Below are positions 1-7,522 of a stretch of 64,000 bases of DNA, one piece after another. The position numbers and the translations under genes are program-made. The first letter of the stretch is position 1. Each line of letters opens with the position of its first letter. The stretch covers positions 8,319,501 through 8,383,500 of the forward strand of contig NZ_CP096255.1 in NCBI RefSeq assembly GCF_011516635.5, read 5' to 3'. The notes beneath the pieces are model-generated. The model saw only the letters and a list, made by a program, of their open reading frames with translations. It searched no databases and had not been told where the DNA came from. This stretch comes from Bradyrhizobium barranii subsp. apii. Its GTDB lineage: Bacteria > Pseudomonadota > Alphaproteobacteria > Rhizobiales > Xanthobacteraceae.

Positions 1-589
1 AACCGTAGATGTTCGCGGTCGGACCACGAACGATGTCGATGCCGCTGATCAGCTCGGGATTGAGGAAGAACGAGCCGTTGGCGAAATGGCCCGTGCGCTG
101 ATAATTCTGCCGCGCGCCGTCGACAACGACGGCGACCCGGCCGAAATCCTGCAGGCCGCGGATATTGATCGAGGTGGACGGCTCATCGCCGCGGTTCTGA
201 ACCCACACGCCCGGCACATTATAGATGAGATCGCCGACGGTGCTGGCCTGACGGCTTTCGATCTGCGCCGAAGTCACGACGCTGACCGGTGCGAGCGCAT
301 CGACCGCGCGCTCGTCGGTCTTGGAGGCCGCGGCCGTGATGGTGTCGAGCGCCTGGACGCCGACAATCGCCTGCGCGCGTGCATCCCACACGCTGGTGCT
401 GGCCTGCTGCTGCTGAACAGCTTGCGGCTTGGGCGGGTTGCGCTTGGCCTGCTTGGGCTTCGCCGGCTTGGATGATTGCGCGGTTTGATCCGCGGTCTGC
501 GCAAAGCTGCTCACCGGCGACACCGCCGCAATTGAAACCACCGACGCACCCAAAATCAGCGCGCGCGAATACCTAGCCCCGTCAGCCAT
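1..589 (-). CDS. hmuR: TonB-dependent heme receptor HmuR (5' part, runs off window)
   Basis: Outer-membrane receptor for heme or hemoproteins, energised by TonB-ExbBD. The first 196 codons lie here, read leftwards from ATG at 589; the rest is outside the window. Residues 1-31 look like a signal peptide ending at SSFAQ. A basic, Pro/Gln-rich linker follows, then a plug domain with the phrases SVVTSAQIESRQ, NVPGVWVQNRG, SINIRGLQDFGRV and DGARQNYQRTGH, typical of the TonB-dependent heme/hemoglobin receptor family, and SGIDIVRGP at the window edge. It is divergent from hmuP-hmuT-hmuU-hmuV, the standard rhizobial arrangement. In Bradyrhizobium such receptors are iron-regulated through Irr and HmuP (family knowledge). 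The identification as HmuR rests on plug motifs plus the neighbouring hmu genes. Confidence 0.85.
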   Translation of the reverse strand, partial: MADGARYSRALILGASVVSIAAVSPVSSFAQTADQTAQSSKPAKPKQAKRNPPKPQAVQQQQASTSVWDARAQAIVGVQALDTITAAASKTDERAVDALAPVSVVTSAQIESRQASTVGDLIYNVPGVWVQNRGDEPSTSINIRGLQDFGRVAVVVDGARQNYQRTGHFANGSFFLNPELISGIDIVRGPTANIYG

Positions 590-838
590 ACACCCAACCC
601 AATCATGATATGTCTTGTTTGGCTGGCGTGCGCTCGCGCGGCGAGCGACTGGCTGGCTATTCTCTGGTGCAGGCCCCCCGGCCCGCATTGTTCCATTTGG
701 TTACGTGGCAACACCCTGACGGTCAATGTCATCGGGTTGCAGTTTATATCGATTGTAAATTGCCGCCGTTGGAATGCGCCTGATGCCGCTTATACAAACA
801 AGACGCATCTGAAATTTCGAAAGCGCATCACACCTACC
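590..838. promoter_or_regulatory. hmuR/hmuP divergent promoter region
   Basis: This 249-base gap separates two divergent heme-uptake genes and must hold both promoters. It is visibly richer in A/T between about 715 and 830 than the flanking genes. I looked for an Irr-type iron control element with matching arms and saw none I would defend. No ORF in it looks real. Confidence 0.5.
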
Positions 839-1043
839 ATGTCAGCAACGTCCGGAGACAATAGCGGCGATGCGGCAGGGCCGACACAAAGCCCTTCTGC
901 AACAACGAGAAGTTTGACCATACGCGGGAGCCGGATCGACAGCCGCGAGCTGTTTGCGGCGGAGCGCGAGATCATCATCGCGCATGGCGAGGACGCCTAG
1001 CCTTCGCCTGACCTCGCAGAACAAGCTGATCCTGACGAAGTAA
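839..1043 (+). pseudogene. hmuP: HmuP/HemP hemin uptake protein, frameshifted
   Basis: HmuP (HemP family) is a small protein that, in Bradyrhizobium, acts with Irr to activate hmuR. From ATG 839 the frame encodes a 53-residue product ending IDSRELFAAEREIIIAHGEDA at a TAG (998-1000). The conserved C-terminal tail of the family, RLRLTSQNKLILTK, is present immediately downstream but in another frame (1002-1043, ending TAA). Inserting two bases (CC) after position 999 gives EDAYRLRLTSQ and restores one 68-residue protein of normal family length. I therefore call a 2-nt deletion near 998-1001. The truncated product lacks the conserved core RLRLT motif and is unlikely to work. A sequencing error is an equal possibility. 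Confidence 0.8.
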
Positions 1044-1049
1044 CCTGCA

Positions 1050-1820
1050 ATGACATTTTGTCGCACCCTCGTCGACACCACGAGCCTCTATCCGGCGGCC
1101 GCGCTGCACGACAAACCCAATGTCGGCTACATGCGCCAGATTTCGGCCGAGGGTGTGCTGGGCCTCAACCCGACCCTGATCCTGGCGATCCAGGGATCGG
1201 GCCCGCGCGAGACCATGGACCTCCTGGAGACGGCGAAGGTGCCGCTGGTGCTGGTGCCCGAGACCTTCTCGGAGGAAGGCCTGATCGAGAAGATCAAGCT
1301 GGTCGGCCATGCCATGGGCGTCGATGCTCGCGCCGAATGCCTGAGCACCGCAGTGGCTACGGATCTTGCGCAGCTGCGCGCACTGCGTGCCAAGGTCATG
1401 AAGCCGGTCCGCGTGATGTTCGTGATGTCGCTCCTGAACGGACGGGCGATGGTCGCCGGTCACAAGACCGCCGCCGACGAGATCATCCAGCTCGCGGGCG
1501 CCACAAACGCGGTCGAGGATTACGACGGCTACAAGAACATCGGCGACGAGGCGATCGTGGCCGCAAAACCCGACGTGGTGCTGTCGATCGAGCGCGGCAA
1601 GGATTCACTCCAGGCCGACGCGGTCTACACCCATCCCGGCTTCGCCTTGACGCCGGTCGCGGCCAACAAGAGTTTTATCACGATGGACGGGCTCTATCTG
1701 CTCGGCTTCGGCCCGCGCACGGCCGCGGCGGCCCGTGATCTCTCCGTCAAGCTCTATCCGGCATTGGCCGAGGGCGGCGCCTTCACGTCGGCTCTGTCGG
1801 CGGTGAATTGCCGGCAATGA
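1050..1820 (+). CDS. hmuT: HmuT heme-binding ABC protein, N-terminally truncated
   Basis: Periplasmic heme-binding component of the HmuTUV importer. The 256-residue frame has the family's internal signatures (VDTTSLYPAA, NVGYMRQISAEGVLGLNP, AGATNAVEDYDGYKNIGDE, PGFALTPV), but only eight residues precede VDTTS. HmuT normally has a signal peptide and a first segment of the binding lobe there, about 50-70 residues more. An in-frame stop (1041-1043) blocks any upstream extension, so ATG 1050 is the only start. The opening MTFCRTLV looks like the n-region of a signal peptide, suggesting an in-frame internal deletion fusing it to VDTTS. As written it could not be exported. It follows hmuP by 6 nt and overlaps hmuU (ATGA). 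Confidence 0.8.
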   Translation: MTFCRTLVDTTSLYPAAALHDKPNVGYMRQISAEGVLGLNPTLILAIQGSGPRETMDLLETAKVPLVLVPETFSEEGLIEKIKLVGHAMGVDARAECLSTAVATDLAQLRALRAKVMKPVRVMFVMSLLNGRAMVAGHKTAADEIIQLAGATNAVEDYDGYKNIGDEAIVAAKPDVVLSIERGKDSLQADAVYTHPGFALTPVAANKSFITMDGLYLLGFGPRTAAAARDLSVKLYPALAEGGAFTSALSAVNCRQ

Positions 1821-2911
1821 GCGTGGCGATCGGGACGGACTCGCGGAGCCCGCGACGTGCGGGCGCAGGACGGCGATTTACGTCGATTGCCATTCCCCTG
1901 CTCCTGGCGATCCTCGCGGCCACCGCCATCGTCGCGCTGACCGTGGGCGCGGCCGGCATTCCCCTCTCCCGGCTGCCTGCTGCGCTCGGTCTCGCAGGCA
2001 ACACCACCGCCGACGCCATGACGGCGCGCGACCAGCTCGTGTTGTGGTCGATCCGCATTCCCCGGATCGCGGCGACCGCGATGGTCGGCGGCTTGCTCGC
2101 CGCAGCCGGCGCCATCATGCAAGGACTGTTTCGCAACCCGCTCGCCGATCCCGCGCTGGTCGGCGTCTCCAGCGGCGGCGCGCTGGCGGCCGCAAGCGCG
2201 ATCGTCTTCACCGATTCGCGCTTCGGCGAGACATTGCGCTTCCTTCAGACCGAGCTGTTGCCGCTCGCGGCCTTCGCGGGATCGCTGGTCACCACCGCGA
2301 TCCTTTACGGCATCTCCAGCCGCGCGGGGCGGACCTCGATCGCGATCTTCCTGCTCGCCGGCGTCGCCATCACCGCCATCACCAATGCCGGCATCGGGCT
2401 GCTGGTGTTCATCGCCGACGACCGCCAGCTTCGCGACATTACTTTCTGGCTGCTGGGCTCGATGAGCGGCGCGACCTGGACCAAGGCCGCGGTGCTCGCG
2501 CCGATCCTCATCATCGGGCTCGGCGCCTGCGCGTATATTGCCCGCGGCCTCGACCTGCTGGTGCTCGGCGAGGCCGACGCGTTTCACGGCGGCGTCGACG
2601 TCGAGCGCCTCAAGCGGATCTCGATCGTCATGGTCTCCGCCATGACCGGGGTCGCGGTGTCGATCAGCGGCGTCATCGGCTTCGTCGGCATCGTCGTGCC
2701 GCATCTGCTCCGTCTCGTTATTGGACCTGCGCATCGCCTGCTGCTGCCGGCCTCGGTGCTGCTCGGCGCGATCCTGATGGTCGGCGCCGACACGCTGGCG
2801 CGCACCATCGTGGCGCCCGCGGAGATGCCGATCGGCATCTTGACGGCAGCGGTCGGCGCGCCGGTCTTCCTCGGCATCCTGCTGCGCCAGCGCGGGCTCG
2901 CCTCGCTATGA
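1817..2911 (+). CDS. hmuU: HmuU heme ABC transporter permease
   Basis: FecCD/BtuC-family inner-membrane permease that moves heme from HmuT to the cytoplasm, driven by HmuV. The 364-residue protein has a first membrane segment at about residues 21-45, then many further hydrophobic helices. Family motifs seen are RIPRIAATAMVGGLLAAAGAIMQ, split by the usual NPLADPALVGVSSGGAL, and GFVGIVVPHLLR, the coupling region near the C terminus. I chose ATG 1817 because it overlaps the hmuT stop (ATGA); a TTG at 1808 adds three residues. The stop overlaps the hmuV start in the same way, so T, U and V are translationally coupled. Confidence 0.93.
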   Translation: MSVAIGTDSRSPRRAGAGRRFTSIAIPLLLAILAATAIVALTVGAAGIPLSRLPAALGLAGNTTADAMTARDQLVLWSIRIPRIAATAMVGGLLAAAGAIMQGLFRNPLADPALVGVSSGGALAAASAIVFTDSRFGETLRFLQTELLPLAAFAGSLVTTAILYGISSRAGRTSIAIFLLAGVAITAITNAGIGLLVFIADDRQLRDITFWLLGSMSGATWTKAAVLAPILIIGLGACAYIARGLDLLVLGEADAFHGGVDVERLKRISIVMVSAMTGVAVSISGVIGFVGIVVPHLLRLVIGPAHRLLLPASVLLGAILMVGADTLARTIVAPAEMPIGILTAAVGAPVFLGILLRQRGLASL

Positions 2912-3723
2912 GCGCCGTGATCGAGGCGCGACGCTTAAGCAAGCGCGCCGGCCGCGCCACGCTGCTCGATGGTGTCGGCCTATCGGTTGAAGCAGGCGAG
3001 ATGGTCGCGATCATCGGCCCGAACGGCGCCGGCAAGTCGACGCTGCTGCGGCTGCTCTCCGGCGATCTCCGCCCGAGCGAGGGCGAGGTGCACCTGAAGC
3101 AGCGCGACATAAGCAGTTATACGCCGCGCGAGCTTGCCGCGCGCCGCGCGATGCTGTCCCAGCACATCAACGTCACCTTCCCCTTCACGGTCGAGGAGAT
3201 CGTGCTGATGGGCGCGGGCGACCGCAGCCTGCGCGATGCCGTGTCGCTCGTCGACGCCGCGCTGGACGAGGTTGGCCTCGCACATTTCCGCGAACGGCAA
3301 TTGCCGACGCTATCGGGCGGCGAGCAGCAGCGCACCCATTTCGCCCGCGTGCTGGTGCAGCTCGCCTGCGGCGAGGCCGAGCATGGGCCGGGGCTCCTGC
3401 TGCTGGACGAGCCGACATCGAGCCTCGACCTGCGCCACCAGATCGACCTCGTCGAAGCCGCGCGCCGCCGCGCCACAGGCGGCACCGCTGTCATCGCGAT
3501 CCTGCACGACCTCAACCTCGCGATCCGCTTCGCCGACCGGCTCATCGTCCTGAACGGCGGCAGGCTCGCCGCCGACGGCCCGCGCGCGGAAATCGTCACG
3601 CGCGAGACCATTCGCGACATCTTCGAAATCGACGCCGTCGTCCATCAGGCCGACGACGGCGTGCCTTACGTGTTGCCGCAATCGATGCGCGCGGCGGCGC
3701 GAGCCGAACTGCCGCCGCGGTGA
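2908..3723 (+). CDS. hmuV: HmuV heme ABC transporter ATP-binding protein
   Basis: Cytoplasmic ATPase of the heme importer. The 271-residue protein has Walker A GPNGAGKST at 37-45, the Q-loop region near SQHINVTFPF, the ABC signature LSGGEQQR at 135-142, Walker B LLLLDEP at 163-169 and the switch His at 200 (LHDLN), so it looks catalytically intact. The stretch VTFPFTVEEIVLMG is typical of the HmuV/FecE branch. ATG 2908 overlaps the hmuU stop. It is the last gene of the cluster and converges on the MuiA-like gene across a hairpin. Confidence 0.95.
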   Translation: MSAVIEARRLSKRAGRATLLDGVGLSVEAGEMVAIIGPNGAGKSTLLRLLSGDLRPSEGEVHLKQRDISSYTPRELAARRAMLSQHINVTFPFTVEEIVLMGAGDRSLRDAVSLVDAALDEVGLAHFRERQLPTLSGGEQQRTHFARVLVQLACGEAEHGPGLLLLDEPTSSLDLRHQIDLVEAARRRATGGTAVIAILHDLNLAIRFADRLIVLNGGRLAADGPRAEIVTRETIRDIFEIDAVVHQADDGVPYVLPQSMRAAARAELPPR

Positions 3724-3733
3724 AGATGCACTC

Positions 3734-3757
3734 CCTCTCCCCGCTTGCGGGGCGAGG
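3734..3757. terminator. hairpin / short dispersed palindrome after hmuV
   Basis: An 11-bp stem, CCTCTCCCCGC (3734-3744) with GCGGGGCGAGG (3747-3757) and a 2-nt loop, has one mismatch. It lies between the convergent ends of hmuV and the MuiA-like gene and could terminate both. The same arm recurs at 9950 and 22146. Confidence 0.55.
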
Positions 3758-3797
3758 TAAGAAGGACGGCGCCCCGCCTCGGTTCAGATCGGGCGCA

Positions 3798-5474
3798 TTA
3801 CCCCGCCGGCACGATCACCGTGATCTTGTCCTTGGGCCAGCGGATGCGCCAGGCGAACTTGATCTCCTTGATCTCGCCGGGTTTTGCGTCGAACGCCCAT
3901 TCCAGCACGCCGCGCTTGTCGCGCAGATTGGTGGTCGTGGGCGGCGTGGTCGAGGACAGCATCTCGACGCCAATATCCTCGTTCTCGCTGACCGGAAGCT
4001 GATCCTCGATCGCGATGCGGATCGGGAAGTCGTGCCCGTTGCGAACGACGGTGCGGAACGAACGCGTGTCGGTCTTGGAGGACGCGATCACGCCGGCCGT
4101 GCCTTCGTTCTGCCTGATGACGGTGCGCTCGATCTTGATCTTGTCGTCGGCGCCGAAGCCGAGCCGGATCGCGTCGTTCCGCGCGGCGGTCGAGAATTTG
4201 CTGCGACCGACGAACGTGCCGTCGCGGAAGATCGCGACCTTGCCGGGCAGCAGATTGGTATCCTCGGCAAGCTTGAATGACGCCTCGAGGTAAGCGGTGG
4301 GATCCGCGACCGGGGCGGCGCGGATGGCGAGGTCAGGCGTCACCGTCATGGAGGAGATGAGCAGGCTCTTGGCGCCCTCATTGGCACCGAGACTGACGTG
4401 GCCGCTGATCTGATACACGGCCTGGAAATCGCCGATCTCGGCGTTGGCCTGCTGCTCGTCCGCGCGCTCACGCAGCTCGGGCTCCGCAGCTTTCGCCATC
4501 GCCGGAGATTGCGCCTGCCGCGTCATCGGCTGCGCGGGCATCGCCATGTCCGACGCCGTGCCCAATGCCAGCGGCTTCGGCAGTTGCGGATACCTCACCA
4601 CCAGCGAATTCAGCTCCGGTGCGCTACCGCCGCGGCTGACGCGAACGGTGGAAACACCGAGGCTGACATTCGACCAGTCTTCGCCGGTCGACTGTGTCAC
4701 CTCGGCGCGGCGAACCAGCTCGAGCTGCGGCTTGCGGTCCTTGGCACCAGTGTCGAGCCGGGCGTCATACAGCGGCAGCCAGCGCGCATTGCGGACTGCA
4801 TAAGTCACCCGCAACGTCGCCTTGGTCGCGGCGGCGGCGGCGACATCGATGCGAACCTCGAGCTTGCTCGGCGGCTTGGCCGAACGCTCCGCTTCCAATT
4901 GCGCGAGCTGGCGATCGATCTCGCGCTGCTTTCGCGCGGCGTCGCGGATCGCGGTATCGGCGGTCGCGATCTCCTCGGCGACCGCGGTAAAGGCCGCGCG
5001 CCATTCGGTGATCGGCCGAGCCTCGCCCTTCTCGCCAAGGCCGGCGGGAGAAGCCTCCGCAAAGTGCTGCGCGAATTTGCGCCGGGCGTTGGCCGCGTCG
5101 ATATCGCCTTGCAGATCGGCGCGCTGATCCTTCAACGCTTCGATGCGCTTGTCGAGCTCGGGCAGGTTGACGGGGAGCGCCGCGCGCGGCGGCCGCGCGT
5201 CGATGGTACCGATGGTGAGTTTTGCGCCCGCCTCGCCCTCGACACGCAGGGAGGACGGATCGAGCGAGAGCGGAAAGTCCTTGGCGACCAGCGTGCTGTC
5301 GCCGGAGGCGAGGTCCAGCGCGATGATACGGGTGACGGTGGCGCCGTCGGGATAGACCGTGACGGTGTCGATGGCCGATGTGGCGTCCACATCGGCGGCC
5401 CACGATGGCGACGCGGCCGCCATGGTCACCAGAACCAGGCTCGTTGTTGCCAAACATCTTGCGGTGATGCGCAT
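3798..5474 (-). CDS. MuiA-family protein (DUF4140/DUF4139), exported
   Basis: Member of the mucoidy inhibitor A family, whose biochemical role is not established. The 558-residue protein has a signal peptide (MRITARCLATTSLVLV to WAADVDATS). A DUF4140-like domain follows with IDTVTVYPDGATVTRIIALD, the family's most recognisable phrase. A charged, probably coiled-coil segment from about 105 to 195 (DKRIEALKDQRADLQGD, REIDRQLAQLEAER) precedes a DUF4139-like beta domain (VTYAVRNARWLPLYDARLDT, RNGHDFPIRIAIEDQLPVSE). I chose ATG 5474 rather than the longer frame to 5609 because it has a strong AGGAGG-type ribosome site and begins the signal peptide. It converges on hmuV. Confidence 0.85.
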   Translation of the reverse strand: MRITARCLATTSLVLVTMAAASPSWAADVDATSAIDTVTVYPDGATVTRIIALDLASGDSTLVAKDFPLSLDPSSLRVEGEAGAKLTIGTIDARPPRAALPVNLPELDKRIEALKDQRADLQGDIDAANARRKFAQHFAEASPAGLGEKGEARPITEWRAAFTAVAEEIATADTAIRDAARKQREIDRQLAQLEAERSAKPPSKLEVRIDVAAAAATKATLRVTYAVRNARWLPLYDARLDTGAKDRKPQLELVRRAEVTQSTGEDWSNVSLGVSTVRVSRGGSAPELNSLVVRYPQLPKPLALGTASDMAMPAQPMTRQAQSPAMAKAAEPELRERADEQQANAEIGDFQAVYQISGHVSLGANEGAKSLLISSMTVTPDLAIRAAPVADPTAYLEASFKLAEDTNLLPGKVAIFRDGTFVGRSKFSTAARNDAIRLGFGADDKIKIERTVIRQNEGTAGVIASSKTDTRSFRTVVRNGHDFPIRIAIEDQLPVSENEDIGVEMLSSTTPPTTTNLRDKRGVLEWAFDAKPGEIKEIKFAWRIRWPKDKITVIVPAG

Positions 5475-5659
5475 AAAGTCCCTCCTGCCGTATCGCCGCG
5501 CCGCCAGCCGGACGCGTACGATCAAATGCCTCGCCAACATGGTTGGACGCGGCAGGGAAGGAACTGGTTCGATTGGGGTTTCCGTGGGGCGCCGCCGCGG
5601 CCGCACCAAGGCCGCGGAACGTGTCGTCGACTCGCGGCGAAGCCGTTAAACTCAGGTCC

Positions 5660-6283
5660 TTAAACCGGGGTGGGCGAACCCTGGCCGAAGATGCGGCGGA
5701 GCAGATCGGTCACGTTGCGGGCGCCGGCCTTCTTCAGGATGCCTGCGCGGTAGCCTTCGACCGTCCGCGCACTCAGATGTATGCGCCGGGCGATCTCCTT
5801 GTTGGTCAGGCCGGCAGCAAGGTGCTCGAGCACATCGACTTCGCGCCCGGTCAGGGGCTCGCAGCCGGGCAGCCAGCGTTGCCGGTTTGAACCCGGCTGC
5901 GCGAACTCGTCGATGGCGGCATCGATCCGGCCGACGACGTCGTGGGTGCGGAACGGCTTCTCGATGAAGTCGGCCGCGCCGCTCTTGATCGCGTCGACCG
6001 CCATGGCGATGCTGCCGTTCGCCGAGGTCACCAGAACCGGCGCCATGCAGTTCTCCTCGCGCAGGCGCTTGAGCACGTCGAGGGCGGAACGATCCGGCGG
6101 CATCTCCAGCAGCACGCAGGCCGGCATCCGCGCCTTGGCTTCCGACAGCAGCGACGCGCCGTCGGCAAAGCAGATCACGTCATAGGCGCTCTGTTGAAGC
6201 GCCATTGAAAGTTGTTCGCGGGAGGCTGCGTCAGTTTCAATGACGAATACCTCACCCTTGGAAAGCATGTTCCCCGGCATCAT
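5660..6283 (-). CDS. LuxR/FixJ-type response regulator with atypical receiver
   Basis: Two-component-type regulator of 207 residues: receiver domain (about 10-125) and LuxR/NarL HTH (about 143-205; LTGREVDVLEHLAAGLTNKEIARR and SARTVEGYRAGILKK). The HTH is complete. In the receiver the beta-3 strand reads ACVLLEMPPDRSALDVL, so the phospho-accepting Asp is replaced by Glu60 and the following loop is one residue short. The N-terminal acidic pair is ETD, while Thr85 and Lys109 (EKPF) are kept. Glu at this site often mimics phosphorylation, so it may be active without a kinase; no kinase gene is nearby. It is divergent from an AraC-type gene. Alternative starts are ATG 6280 and ATG 6268. Confidence 0.85.
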   Translation of the reverse strand: MMPGNMLSKGEVFVIETDAASREQLSMALQQSAYDVICFADGASLLSEAKARMPACVLLEMPPDRSALDVLKRLREENCMAPVLVTSANGSIAMAVDAIKSGAADFIEKPFRTHDVVGRIDAAIDEFAQPGSNRQRWLPGCEPLTGREVDVLEHLAAGLTNKEIARRIHLSARTVEGYRAGILKKAGARNVTDLLRRIFGQGSPTPV

Positions 6284-6482
6284 CCCGATCCAGCAATGTC
6301 TTGGTCAAATGGCCCGAGACGGCAGCGGGGCATCGTCGCGCTGCGCCGTCATACGCACGGCATTCACGCCCGTGCTTCGGTTTCCCTTATGTATGTTCCA
6401 TCCTGTTCCCGGATTTGACGGATCGGGACAGAAACTTTACATTTCGGGACATCTGCGGGAATGGCTGACAGGAACGGGTCGC

Positions 6483-7520
6483 ATGACCGACCTCATGCGC
6501 AGCGCAGGCTTGAGCTACTACCCGGATGTCGCCCGGTCGGTCGGACTCGACCCCAAACAGATGATGCGCAAGGTCAGGCTGCCGCTGGCCGTGCTCGATA
6601 AGCCCGATACCCCCATTGCCGTGACCAGCCTGCGCCGGCTGCTCGAATTGTCGGCAGAGGCGTCGGGTGCCGAAGATTTCGGCTTGCGGCTCGCCGAGCG
6701 CGGCGGGCTGACCAATTTCGGCGCGGTCGGCCTGATCGTGCGTGAACAGGCGACCGTCAGTGAGGCCATCGAAGCGTTCTCGCGCTTCATCCACGTCCAT
6801 CACGACGGCATGAAGCTGGACGTCACCCGCAACAAGCAGACCGTGACCGTCACGCTGCATCTGCGCGGCCGGCAGCCGACCGCGCCGCGCCAGTCGATCG
6901 ACATGGCGCTCGGCAGCATCCACCGCATCATCCAGTCGCTGTTCAGCAGCGATTGGCGGCCGCTCGAGGTGCATCTGCATTATCCGCCGCCACACGACCG
7001 CAAGCGCTACCGCGACTTCTTCGGTTGCCGCGTCACCTTCAATGCCGATGACGATGCGATCCTGTTGTCGGCGCATGACATGGAGCGGCGGATCCCGAGC
7101 GCGCATCCGCTGATCGCGAGCTATCTGCGCAAGCGGATCGAGGCGATCGAGACGCGGCCGGCAAGCTGGGAGGAGAAGGTCGACGAGGTGGTACGCATCC
7201 TGCTCGCAAGCGGCGACTGCACGGTCGAGCGCGTGGCCGAGCATCTCGCCTGCACCCGCCGCACCATCCATCGGCACCTCGCCGCATCGGGCACCAGCTT
7301 CTCGGCGATCCTCGACGCGCAGCGCGCCGATCTCGTGACCCAGCTGATCGACGACCCCGGCCGGCCGCTGGCCGATATCGCCACCCAGCTCGGCTTCTCC
7401 GCGCAGAGCGCGATGGCGCGCTGGTTCCGTGGCCGCTTCGGCTGCACCATCACCGCATGGCGCAAGGGCGTGCGGCCGCTGGCCAAGCCCGCCGGCGTTC
7501 CCTCGGCGTCCGCGGCCTAG
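6483..7520 (+). CDS. AraC-family transcriptional regulator
   Basis: DNA-binding regulator of 345 residues. The N-terminal part (about 20-210) fits the arabinose-binding-like domain of the OruR/ArgR-type AraC group (LPLAVLDKPDTPIAVTSLRRLLEL, GLTNFGAVGLIVREQATVSEA, seen with gaps). The C-terminal part holds two HTH units, CTVERVAEHLACTRRTIHR and PLADIATQLGFSAQSAMARWF, and ends with the usual FRGRFGCTITAWR. I chose ATG 6483 because AGGAACGGG lies just upstream and homology begins there; the open frame runs back to 6240 without family features. It is divergent from the atypical response regulator and ends 2 nt short of the nnrS stop codon on the other strand. Its target is unknown. Confidence 0.85.
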   Translation: MTDLMRSAGLSYYPDVARSVGLDPKQMMRKVRLPLAVLDKPDTPIAVTSLRRLLELSAEASGAEDFGLRLAERGGLTNFGAVGLIVREQATVSEAIEAFSRFIHVHHDGMKLDVTRNKQTVTVTLHLRGRQPTAPRQSIDMALGSIHRIIQSLFSSDWRPLEVHLHYPPPHDRKRYRDFFGCRVTFNADDDAILLSAHDMERRIPSAHPLIASYLRKRIEAIETRPASWEEKVDEVVRILLASGDCTVERVAEHLACTRRTIHRHLAASGTSFSAILDAQRADLVTQLIDDPGRPLADIATQLGFSAQSAMARWFRGRFGCTITAWRKGVRPLAKPAGVPSASAA

Positions 7521-7522
7521 GC

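Noticed and set aside
590..838. Irr-box / iron control element before hmuR
   Set aside because: Expected from biology, but I found no stretch with convincing matching arms.
1754..2734. 326-residue minus-strand frame across hmuU
   Set aside because: Composition (Asp/Arg/Gly/His-rich) and overlap show it is the antisense shadow of hmuU.
2044..3723. 559-residue fused frame covering hmuU and hmuV
   Set aside because: Its first ~288 residues are hmuU read out of frame; only the part from 2908 (hmuV) is real.
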